DNA from: an uncultured Odoribacter sp.
GTDB taxonomy: Bacteria; Bacteroidota; Bacteroidia; Bacteroidales; Marinifilaceae
NCBI GenBank assembly: GCA_905204385.1
Contig: CAJKZL010000171.1
Span: forward strand, 1 to 6,644
Length of the DNA stretch: 6,644 bases
Direction: 5' to 3'
The notes beneath the pieces are model-generated. The model did not search any database. It was not told where the DNA came from and worked only from the letters and a program-made list of their open reading frames with translations. Numbering within the stretch: position 1 is the first letter of the stretch; each line of letters opens with the position of its first letter. A program made the position numbers and the translations under genes. Positions 1 to 5,575 of the stretch are shown in pieces.

Positions 1-1
1 T

Positions 2-391
2 ATTTTTCCGTTCGATCCGGAAAATTATCCCTGGAATGTCGATAATTTCGGACCTTTGTATATTCCTAAAAAGGGCGATCGGGTGGAATTGAACCTCAAG
101 ACTCTTCCCTTGTACGAAAGAATTATCGGAACCTACGAAGGCCATAAGCTTGAGGTAAGGGATTCCGTGATTTACATCAACGACAAGCCGGCCGATAGCT
201 ACGTTTTCGGCATGGATTACTACTGGATGATGGGAGACAACCGCCATCGTTCTGCCGATTCCCGGTTCTGGGGCTTCGTGCCGGAGGACCATATCGTGGG
301 TAAGGCCTATTTTATTTGGTTGTCGCTGGATAAAGACAAGTCTTTCCTGAATAAGATCCGTTGGAACCGGATGTTCCGGTTTATTCACTGA
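2..391 (+). CDS. lepB: Signal peptidase I, C-terminal part (5' end outside the window)
   Basis: This is the C-terminal 129 residues of a type I signal peptidase, the membrane-bound protease that removes signal peptides from exported proteins on the outer face of the inner membrane. The frame is open from base 2, so the gene starts left of the window. The hallmark box E is visible as [11 protein letters not shown] at 233-265, followed by [14 protein letters not shown]. Upstream lies [16 protein letters not shown], typical of the Bacteroidota form of the enzyme. The N-terminal membrane anchor, the catalytic serine and the general-base lysine must lie outside the window, so activity cannot be judged. 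The protein ends in a basic/aromatic tail ([12 protein letters not shown]), also usual for these homologs. A TTG at 56 could be read as a start, but conserved sequence continues upstream of it, so it is not one. The gene is followed by a strong hairpin and is probably the last of its transcript. Confidence 0.95.
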   Translation: MFPFDPENYPWNVDNFGPLYIPKKGDRVELNLKTLPLYERIIGTYEGHKLEVRDSVIYINDKPADSYVFGMDYYWMMGDNRHRSADSRFWGFVPEDHIVGKAYFIWLSLDKDKSFLNKIRWNRMFRFIH

Positions 392-403
392 AAAGAATAA
401 ATA

Positions 404-486
404 AAGCAAGTTTCCCTCATTTTTCTGATATTCATCCGGCTTCGGCCGATTGTTCCTGAATCCGGATTTTGAGGGAAGTTTGTTTA
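404..486 (+). terminator. Long stem-loop terminator after lepB, with a nested UUCG hairpin
   Basis: Bases 404-419 pair with 470-485 into a 16-bp stem if G-U pairs are allowed (three of them); its core TTCCCTCA/TGAGGGAA (412-419/470-477) is perfect. The loop holds a second hairpin at 434-450 with CGGC-TTCG-GCCG, a cUUCGg tetraloop, and one bulged C. The 3' arm runs into a T-rich stretch (GTTTGTTTATTTCC). It lies 13 bp after the lepB stop and before the phoH promoter region, so it most likely terminates lepB transcription. The T tract is interrupted, and the size is larger than a minimal intrinsic terminator, so a processed 3'-UTR or small RNA is a possible alternative. Confidence 0.65.
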
Positions 487-524
487 TTTCCTTAAAAAAC
501 CATTCCCGGGGGAAACCATAATGG

Positions 525-535
525 TATAATATTTG
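525..535 (+). promoter_or_regulatory. Candidate phoH promoter (-7 region)
   Basis: The stretch TATAATATTTG lies 34 bp before the phoH ATG. It contains AATATTTG (528-535), one mismatch from the Bacteroidota -7 consensus TAnnTTTG, and also a TATAAT. I see no good -33 TTTG about 19-20 bp upstream, so the call rests on the -7 element and the position between a terminator and a gene start. Confidence 0.45.
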
Positions 536-568
536 TATCTTACGGGATGAAATCAAAATCCTACTACC

Positions 569-1903
569 ATGGCTAAGAATCAAAAGAAGACTTTTGTGCT
601 GGATACGAATGTAATCCTGCACGATTACCGCTCTATTTATAATTTTGCCGACAACGATATCGTCATTCCGATTGTAGTGTTGGAGGAACTGGATAAATTC
701 AAGAAGGGAAACGACCTGATTAATTTTCATGCCCGGGAGTTTGCCCGGGAACTGGACAAGATCTCGGATAAGGACTTTTTCGATCATGGGGCCGACCTGG
801 GAAACGGACGAGGGCGTTTGTTTATTCAGCCGGGCGTAAAATTTTCACAAAAAATGCGGGATTCTTTCAGCGATGATACGCCCGATCACCGTATACTAGC
901 TGTAACCGAGTTTATCAGCGAGAAAATGAAAGGACAAACCGTAATATTAGTCACCAAAGATATGAATCTCCGGATGAAGGCCCGTTCGCTGGGCTTGCAG
1001 GCCGAAGATTACAAGACGGACCAGGTGGAGGACCTGGATTTTGCAATCAACCGCAGTGTAAGGGAGGTGGACGATTTTGACGTGAGCATGATCAACTGTA
1101 TCTATGAAAATGCAGGAGGAGTGGAGGTTGAAAAAGTCTTTCCCGGTCAGGATATCAAGGGAAACAATTATTATGTGCTGAAAAACGGAAATGCTTCTGT
1201 TCTGGCCTGTTACGATCCTATCCGGAGAGTGGTGAGGAAAGTGGAGAAACCCAATGTATTCGGGATATATCCCAAGAACGCCGAACAGGCATTTGCCGTA
1301 GATGCCTTGTTGAATCCGGAGATCCAGTTGGTAGCCATCAGCGGCAAAGCGGGCACGGGAAAGACGTTGCTGGCTCTGGCTTCTGCCTTGCAGCAGAGCA
1401 AGCAGTATGAGTTTATCTATCTGGCGCGTCCGATCGTAGCCTTATCGAGCAAGGATCTGGGCTATCTGCCGGGAGATGTCAATGAAAAAGTGGATCCTTA
1501 TATGCAGCCTTTATACGATAACCTGGGGTTTATCAAGCGGCGCTTTAATATGCACAGCAAGGAGAATCTGCTGATCGAGGATTTACAGAAGGAACAAAAG
1601 TTGGTGATCTCCGCATTGGCTTTTATCCGGGGCAGGAGTCTCTCCGATGTTTATTTTATTGTCGACGAGGCCCAGAATCTAACTCCCCACGAAGTGAAGA
1701 CGATCATCACACGGGCGGGCGAAGGCACGAAAATGATATTTACCGGCGATGTGGATCAAATAGATTCTCCTTATCTGGATAAGAAATCCAATGGCTTGTC
1801 TCATCTTTTTGACAAAATGCATGGGCAGGATATTTTTGCCCACGTACATCTGGAAAAGGGAGAGCGGAGCCGTTTGGCCGTCCTGGCCAGCGATTTGCTG
1901 TGA
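569..1903 (+). CDS. phoH: PIN-domain/PhoH-family ATPase
   Basis: A 444-residue cytoplasmic protein joining an N-terminal PIN nuclease domain to a C-terminal PhoH P-loop ATPase domain. The PIN fold (about residues 7-150) shows the expected acidic set: D12 in VLDTNV, E39/E40 in VVLEELDKFK, D106 in DTPDHRIL and D131 in LVTKDMNLR. A linker (about 170-235) leads into the ATPase, which has the NAEQAFAVDALL segment, Walker A GKAGTGKT (259-266), Walker B DVYFIVDEAQN (from 360) and GDVDQID (393-399). All key residues look intact and the length is normal for the PIN-PhoH subgroup. Mycobacterial PhoH2, of the same architecture, has been described as an RNA helicase/RNase; a role in RNA metabolism is inferred here. 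The ATG at 569 sits just before the first PIN strand and has no Shine-Dalgarno sequence, as is usual in this phylum. The gene stands alone, converging with ndk across 93 bp in which I see no convincing terminator. Confidence 0.93.
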   Translation: MAKNQKKTFVLDTNVILHDYRSIYNFADNDIVIPIVVLEELDKFKKGNDLINFHAREFARELDKISDKDFFDHGADLGNGRGRLFIQPGVKFSQKMRDSFSDDTPDHRILAVTEFISEKMKGQTVILVTKDMNLRMKARSLGLQAEDYKTDQVEDLDFAINRSVREVDDFDVSMINCIYENAGGVEVEKVFPGQDIKGNNYYVLKNGNASVLACYDPIRRVVRKVEKPNVFGIYPKNAEQAFAVDALLNPEIQLVAISGKAGTGKTLLALASALQQSKQYEFIYLARPIVALSSKDLGYLPGDVNEKVDPYMQPLYDNLGFIKRRFNMHSKENLLIEDLQKEQKLVISALAFIRGRSLSDVYFIVDEAQNLTPHEVKTIITRAGEGTKMIFTGDVDQIDSPYLDKKSNGLSHLFDKMHGQDIFAHVHLEKGERSRLAVLASDLL

Positions 1904-1996
1904 CCGGAAGCGGGCCGAAGGGGTAGAGGAAAGGATATGCCTACCGCAGTAAAGGTTGCATTTGCCCGGGGAAGGGGAGGACGTCGGGACGATGGT

Positions 1997-2458
1997 TCAG
2001 GCATCGCTCTCTTTTTCGGGTACGGGCAATTGATAAGGATTGCCCGTGATCTCGCGTTCGCTGAAGAAGAAGGAGATTTCGCGCATGGCGTTTTCGTCAC
2101 TGTCGGAAGCGTGGATGGCATTCCGGGTTTTGCTGTGTCCGAACTGGCAACGTATTGTTCCCGTAGAGGCTTCGCGGGGATCAGTATTTCCGATGAGCTC
2201 GCGGAAAGAAGCCACAGCATTTTCTTTTTCCAATACCAATACGACCACGGGACCTGCAGTCATAAATAAGGTGAGGTTTTTGAAAAAAGGCCGGTCTTTG
2301 TGCATGGTGTAAAACCGGATGACGTCTATCGGCGTAAACTGTATCATTTTCATTGCAATGATCCGGAAACCATTTTTTTCGATCAGGTTCAGGATTTTGC
2401 CGGTATGCCTGTCGGCTACGGCATCGGGTTTCACAATGGATAAGGTGCGGTTGTTCAT
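1997..2458 (-). CDS. ndk: Nucleoside diphosphate kinase
   Basis: A 153-residue nucleoside diphosphate kinase, which moves the gamma phosphate from ATP to other NDPs through a phosphohistidine and so balances the NTP and dNTP pools. The diagnostic parts are present: RTLSIVKPDAV at 4-14 (K10 matching the phosphate-binding lysine), RPFF at 56-59, R103 in GTIR, N113, and the active-site histidine H116 in NAIHASDSDENA. The kinase core ends near EREI (134-137). The last 16 or so residues (TGNPYQLPVPEKESDA) form a short hydrophilic tail beyond the usual end. The start is MNNRTLS at 2458: the frame stays open for 59 more codons upstream, but that stretch has no kinase similarity and would push the N-terminus far beyond the family norm. 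The gene is monocistronic, divergent from the DJ-1 gene and convergent with phoH. I could not find a clear TAnnTTTG box upstream. Confidence 0.96.
   Translation of the reverse strand: MNNRTLSIVKPDAVADRHTGKILNLIEKNGFRIIAMKMIQFTPIDVIRFYTMHKDRPFFKNLTLFMTAGPVVVLVLEKENAVASFRELIGNTDPREASTGTIRCQFGHSKTRNAIHASDSDENAMREISFFFSEREITGNPYQLPVPEKESDA
2022..2047 (-). repeat. Perfect 9-bp inverted repeat in the 3' end of ndk
   Basis: ACGGGCAAT (2022-2030) and ATTGCCCGT (2039-2047) are perfect inverted copies separated by 8 bases. In the ndk mRNA this gives a stable hairpin 23 nt before the stop codon, encoding T-G-N-P-Y-Q-L-P-V. On the ndk strand it is followed by an A-rich purine run rather than T's, so it is not a standard terminator. 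Confidence 0.7.
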
Positions 2459-2501
2459 GTCGGTTCGTTTTATGTTTGAGTCCGGTTGACGATCGGGGGT
2501 G

Positions 2502-2517
2502 CCGGCAATCTTGCCGG
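2502..2517 (-). repeat. Short hairpin in the ndk upstream region
   Basis: CCGGCAA and TTGCCGG are perfect inverted copies separated by 2 bases; as RNA this would form a 6-bp stem with a 4-nt loop. It ends 43 bp upstream of the ndk ATG, so it would lie in the 5' leader if transcription starts further out, or could be an operator. No T tract follows on either strand. Confidence 0.4.
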
Positions 2518-2614
2518 GATTATTGTAACGGAATGAAGTATACGGAATCGGGCGTACATAGGTTGCGGAGAGAAGAAATATGCCGGGCGAGGACTGAAGA
2601 TTCCGGATTATTCG

Positions 2615-2622
2615 TATATTTG
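2615..2622 (+). promoter_or_regulatory. Candidate promoter for the DJ-1/DUF4153 pair (-7 box)
   Basis: TATATTTG matches the Bacteroidota -7 consensus TAnnTTTG exactly and ends 37 bp before the DJ-1 gene ATG. The -33 position (about 2590-2596) has no clear TTTG. The rest of the 201-bp gap between ndk and this gene shows only the hairpin at 2502-2517. Confidence 0.5.
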
Positions 2623-2659
2623 GTATTCCAATCATAGTAATATTCTAAATGGAAAACAA

Positions 2660-3211
2660 ATGAAAAAAACTTTTCTTTTTTTGGCTGAAGGTTTCGAGGA
2701 AATGGAAGCCATTGCGGTGGTAGATGTTCTGAGACGGGGCGGTGTCGACGTCCGGACGGTTTCGGTTAGTGAAAATTCGCAGGTGCGGAGTGCGCACGGA
2801 GTTGTCGTTACTGCCGATCATACGTTCGGGGAAATGGAATCGGAGGAAGCCGAATGTCTGATCTTTCCCGGAGGAATGCCCGGAGCCCAGAATTTGGGGG
2901 ATTTCAAGCCCTTGATTCAGCGTTTGCAACGGCAATATGAAGGAGGAGGCTATATCGCTGCCATTTGTGCGGCTCCGGCTTTGGTACTCGGACAATTGAA
3001 GGCCGGCCGGAAGGTTAGGTTGACTTGTTATCCCGGTTTTGAAAAGTATTTATCTCCCGATTTCGAGGTTGTGACGGAGGGGGTGGTAGTCGACGATAAA
3101 ATTATTACGGGCAAAGGACCCGGATTTGCCGTTTCTTTCGGGCTGAAGGTTCTCGAACAGCTACGTTCCTGTGAAAAAGCCGGTGAAGTGGCCGAGGGAA
3201 TGCTTTTGTGA
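2660..3211 (+). CDS. DJ-1/PfpI family protein (YajL/ThiJ-like)
   Basis: A 183-residue single-domain protein of the DJ-1/PfpI superfamily, close to DJ-1 and YajL in length and motifs. The N-terminal strand and GFEEMEAI contain E16, which lines up with the conserved E18 of human DJ-1. FPGGMPGAQNL (69-79) matches the glycine-rich loop, and the nucleophile elbow AAICAAPA places the reactive cysteine at C103 (C106 in human DJ-1). TCYPGFE at 122-128 occupies the place of the human T-H-P segment, so the histidine there is missing, which is common in bacterial members. Family members are linked to oxidative and carbonyl stress, with glyoxalase, deglycase or chaperone activities reported and debated; the substrate here cannot be told. 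No signal peptide, so cytoplasmic. The ATG at 2660 begins exactly at the first beta strand (MKKTFLFLAEG). It is probably co-transcribed with the DUF4153 gene 37 bp downstream. Confidence 0.92.
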   Translation: MKKTFLFLAEGFEEMEAIAVVDVLRRGGVDVRTVSVSENSQVRSAHGVVVTADHTFGEMESEEAECLIFPGGMPGAQNLGDFKPLIQRLQRQYEGGGYIAAICAAPALVLGQLKAGRKVRLTCYPGFEKYLSPDFEVVTEGVVVDDKIITGKGPGFAVSFGLKVLEQLRSCEKAGEVAEGMLL

Positions 3212-3248
3212 GAAATGTTCTCTATTCCGGGTATTTAAATCGTAAGTG

Positions 3249-4910
3249 ATGTTGACAAAATTCAGCTATCTCCGGGAATCTTTGCATCGTATAGCGAAGG
3301 AAGCTCCCATGGAACTCATTGCCTGTATCCTGTTTTATATGGTTGCGGTGATTTCCTTTTCTATGAACGATAAAGCCGAAAATTGGCTGTGGTCTTTTCC
3401 CGCTTGTTTTTGTCTGATTTTTGTCGTCAACCGGCTCACTGTGGCTTCTCCTACTCGTTGGGTATACTATCTCTCCGTTTTTTTTATTCCCGGCTTCTGG
3501 CTGTGGGATTTGCCTTTGGACAGTTCCATGTTCTGGGTTACCTTACTAGTCAGTCAACTGCTGGTGTTGCTTACGGTCAGACAACCCGGCAATGAGCGGT
3601 TTGTCAAGAATGCCTTGTGTTACGTCGGGAACATGGCAGGAGCCATTGTGTTGTCTTTTCTGGGCTGGTTGCTGGCCGTGGCGATCTATTGGTCCGTCGT
3701 TTATATTTTCGACCTGCAGGCGGAAGAGCGGCGTTATATGGTTTATTCCAGTCAGGCCGCTTTTTTTCTGCTGGCACCGGTATTATTCCTGATGTTTCAT
3801 TCGCATCAGAAAGAAGGATTCTATAGTAATTCTTTTTTCCGGGTATTGGTTAATTTTATTCTGTCGCCTGCCTTGCTGGCTTACAATGTGGTCTTGTATC
3901 TGTATTTCGTCAAGATCGCGTTGGCGTGGTCTTTGCCCAAAGGCTGGATTGCAGGCATGGTGTTGTCGTTCGTGACTTTATTGTTCATGACCAAGGCTGC
4001 TCAAACCGTTTTGCAGCGGCGTTTTTACGATTGGTATTACAATCATTTCAGTCTATGGGTGTTGCCCCCTTTGGTCATGTTGTGGATCAGTATTTCACAC
4101 CGGATAGGTGCCTACGGATGGACGGAATGGAGGATCTACCTGATGTTGTCCGCCTTGGTGGCCACAGTGGCGATGATTCTGTTTTTTTATGCTCCCTGGA
4201 GAAGGTTTAAATGGGTGGCATTGTTTGCTGCCGGCCTGCTGGTGTTGTTTACTTATGTTCCGGGCATGAATGCCCGGACGCTGGCGCTGCATTCACAGGA
4301 AAGGAGGATTAGCGGGGCTATGGAACAATTATACGACCGGAAACAGGAAAAATGGACCCATGATACCGATTCGGTGACTTTTGAACGGTATAAAACGCTG
4401 TATCATTCTTTCACCTATGTACAGAACTTGGAGAGTGAAACCTATATGCGTGCAAAGTATGGGTTTACGCGTGACGAATTAAGACATCTTATTCCGCCGG
4501 ACGCTATGGAACGGATCGATGGGAGGGAAGCGGACAGGGAGAGCCTGTCGGTGAGCTTTTATGGGAATCAGGAGGTGGACATTGCCGGTTACGACGCCTT
4601 ATATCGGGTGGATTCTTATTCCAAAAGCGATGTCTATTACCGGTTTAAAAACGGTATACTGACGATCTATAAACATAACGAAGTGTTAGTGACTCTCGAT
4701 CTGGAAGCGGTTGTGCGTGAAAGGCTGATAGAAAAAGGGCTGGAAAAGGCGGACGGTTTCGATTATCTGAAATTCGAAAGGGAAAAGCTTAGTTTCAGGA
4801 CTTATCCTCAAGGGAATAAGTTGATTGTACTTAACAACCTCAGCATCGATGTGAACAATTTTACGCTCAGGAGTGCTACTCCCCAGTTTGTGCTTGTCCG
4901 TAAGGAGTAG
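3249..4910 (+). CDS. DUF4153 domain-containing multi-pass membrane protein
   Basis: A 553-residue inner-membrane protein of unknown function. Roughly ten or eleven hydrophobic segments can be seen, at about residues 22-39, 48-62, 72-88, 93-110, 129-154, 168-184, 200-223, 232-248, 269-284, 296-314 and 321-337. The segment LYLYFVKIALAWSLPKGW (217-232) and HRIGAYGWTEWRIYLML (284-300) are the signatures by which I assign it to DUF4153. From about residue 340 the protein is soluble and charged: a helical part (340-440) and a probably beta-rich end (NQEVDIAGYDALYRV, RFKNGILTIYKHNE). Which side of the membrane this domain faces is not determined. I prefer the ATG at 3249 over the adjacent in-frame GTG at 3246. 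The gene follows the DJ-1 gene closely without a terminator between them, and ends at a hairpin, so it is likely the second gene of a two-gene operon. No catalytic motif was seen. Confidence 0.85.
   Translation: MLTKFSYLRESLHRIAKEAPMELIACILFYMVAVISFSMNDKAENWLWSFPACFCLIFVVNRLTVASPTRWVYYLSVFFIPGFWLWDLPLDSSMFWVTLLVSQLLVLLTVRQPGNERFVKNALCYVGNMAGAIVLSFLGWLLAVAIYWSVVYIFDLQAEERRYMVYSSQAAFFLLAPVLFLMFHSHQKEGFYSNSFFRVLVNFILSPALLAYNVVLYLYFVKIALAWSLPKGWIAGMVLSFVTLLFMTKAAQTVLQRRFYDWYYNHFSLWVLPPLVMLWISISHRIGAYGWTEWRIYLMLSALVATVAMILFFYAPWRRFKWVALFAAGLLVLFTYVPGMNARTLALHSQERRISGAMEQLYDRKQEKWTHDTDSVTFERYKTLYHSFTYVQNLESETYMRAKYGFTRDELRHLIPPDAMERIDGREADRESLSVSFYGNQEVDIAGYDALYRVDSYSKSDVYYRFKNGILTIYKHNEVLVTLDLEAVVRERLIEKGLEKADGFDYLKFEREKLSFRTYPQGNKLIVLNNLSIDVNNFTLRSATPQFVLVRKE
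4259..4278 (+). repeat. Perfect 8-bp intragenic hairpin in the DUF4153 gene
   Basis: TCCGGGCA (4259-4266) and TGCCCGGA (4271-4278) pair perfectly around a TGAA loop. The hairpin covers codons 337-344 (V-P-G-M-N-A-R-T), exactly where the last predicted membrane segment gives way to the soluble C-terminal domain. It could slow ribosomes at a domain boundary or be chance. Confidence 0.55.
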
Positions 4911-4939
4911 ATGTTTATGACGGTTTTGATCATTAATGC

Positions 4940-4986
4940 GGCCTGATCCCTTCTGCCTTCGGAAAGATGGAATCAGGTCTTAATTT
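4940..4986 (+). terminator. Hairpin terminator after the DUF4153 gene
   Basis: CCTGAT (4942-4947) pairs with ATCAGG (4972-4977). The stem extends outward by a G-U and a G-C pair and inward by two G-C pairs after one bulged A. It is followed by TCTTAATTTCC. It starts 29 bp after the DUF4153 stop and ends 11 bp short of the stop of the converging gene. The T tract lies only on the + side, so it mainly serves the rightward transcript. Confidence 0.6.
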
Positions 4987-4987
4987 C

Positions 4988-5491
4988 CTACATGATGATA
5001 AAGTTTCCTGCAGGATATTTTCCCACCCAGGAGCAAGCCCAGCGTCCTGTGCGGTTGATTTCGAGAATACGGGTAAAAAATCCGGGTTCTCCCAGTAAGG
5101 TTTCTACACATGCCCATGCGGTGTCCCGTTTGATGAAGTCGAGGATTTCCTCTTCCAGCCCCGACTGGTCTTCTCCGGTTTCCTGTCCGATCCGGTCCTC
5201 CATGTCGCAAAGCGCCTCGTACACTTCATTCCCGATGGCGAGGCTGACTTTTTCGAAGATATCGTCGATTTGCTCGTCCGTCCATTGCCGGAGCGCTTTC
5301 TTTTCGATGTTGCCGGTGTTGAGTCCCCACACCTGTTGAGTCTGTTGGCCATGCGTGTCGCAGGCTTCCCAAACGGTATCGACCACCCAGTAGGTGCAGG
5401 ACGGTTCTCCGATATATTTAAACCATTCTATGGCTTTGATCCGGTGTATGAATTTTTCTATAGCGGCCTGTTGCGAAGCATTCCAAAGCAT
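4988..5491 (-). CDS. Hypothetical protein, 167 aa, tryptophan- and cysteine-rich
   Basis: I do not recognise this protein. It is soluble, with no signal peptide or membrane segment. It has nine tryptophans and five cysteines (C32, C44, C95, C128, C153) in 167 residues, with a W-x-(A)-C pattern recurring at 41-44 (WEAC), 126-128 (WAC) and 151-153 (WAC). The middle (71-121) is acidic and probably helical. The end, RTGRWACSWVGKYPAGNF (147-164), is rich in aromatics and glycines and looks like a conserved closing motif. Reality as a gene is supported by a start at 5491 just downstream of a consensus -7 box, a stop next to a hairpin, and amino-acid composition that is sensible in this frame, while the overlapping frames on both strands give low-complexity Ser/Arg-rich sequence. 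The cysteines are not arranged as CxxC pairs, so a metal-binding call is not supported. It lies between a DUF4153 gene (convergent) and an AAA/PD-(D/E)XK gene on the same strand, 84 bp upstream, but has its own promoter. Confidence 0.75.
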   Translation of the reverse strand: MLWNASQQAAIEKFIHRIKAIEWFKYIGEPSCTYWVVDTVWEACDTHGQQTQQVWGLNTGNIEKKALRQWTDEQIDDIFEKVSLAIGNEVYEALCDMEDRIGQETGEDQSGLEEEILDFIKRDTAWACVETLLGEPGFFTRILEINRTGRWACSWVGKYPAGNFIIM

Positions 5492-5516
5492 GGCATTTCT
5501 CTTTTTTGTGATGTGA

Positions 5517-5524
5517 CAAAGTTA
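5517..5524 (-). promoter_or_regulatory. Promoter -7 box for the 167-aa hypothetical gene
   Basis: Read on the minus strand this is TAACTTTG, an exact match to TAnnTTTG, 25 bp before the ATG at 5491. The expected -33 zone holds GTTTAAAC (5542-5549), which offers TTT but not a clean TTTG. The predicted leader is only about 20 nt. Confidence 0.55.
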
Positions 5525-5545
5525 GGAAAAAACCGATAATGGTTT
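5525..5545 (-). terminator. Possible small terminator after the AAA/PD-(D/E)XK gene
   Basis: On the minus strand AAACC, a six-base loop ATTATC, and GGTTT form a 5-bp hairpin directly followed by more T's (six in a row counting the stem end). It starts 30 bp after the stop of the upstream leftward gene. The stem is short and A-T rich, so termination would be weak at best. It overlaps the likely -33 zone of the next promoter. Confidence 0.35.
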
Positions 5546-5575
5546 AAACTATGGGGCGTAAAATAGCCTAATGAG

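Noticed and set aside
1875..1889. TGGCC/GGCCA hairpin at the very end of phoH
   Set aside because: Short, inside the coding region, and not followed by T's; explained by codon choice.
1922..1945. GGTAG/CTACC stem between phoH and ndk as a shared terminator
   Set aside because: Only 5 bp with a 14-base loop and no T tract on either strand.
1937..2312. Rightward open frames of about 90-110 codons across the 3' half of ndk
   Set aside because: They are antisense to a clearly conserved gene and their translations resemble no protein family.
2459..2635. In-frame upstream extension of ndk by 59 codons
   Set aside because: The kinase fold starts at MNNRTLS; the upstream stretch has no similarity to Ndk and covers the intergenic promoter region. 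It is open by chance.
2532..2636. Small rightward ORF (34 codons) starting at ATG 2532
   Set aside because: It overlaps the exact -7 box at 2615-2622 and has no recognisable features; likely chance.
3246..3248. GTG at 3246 as the start of the DUF4153 protein
   Set aside because: The next codon is ATG and would be preferred; the difference is one residue.
4980..5539. Alternative frames on both strands over the 167-aa gene
   Set aside because: Their products are Ser/Arg/Pro-rich without structure-like patterning, and only the 4988-5491 minus frame has a promoter and a protein-like composition.
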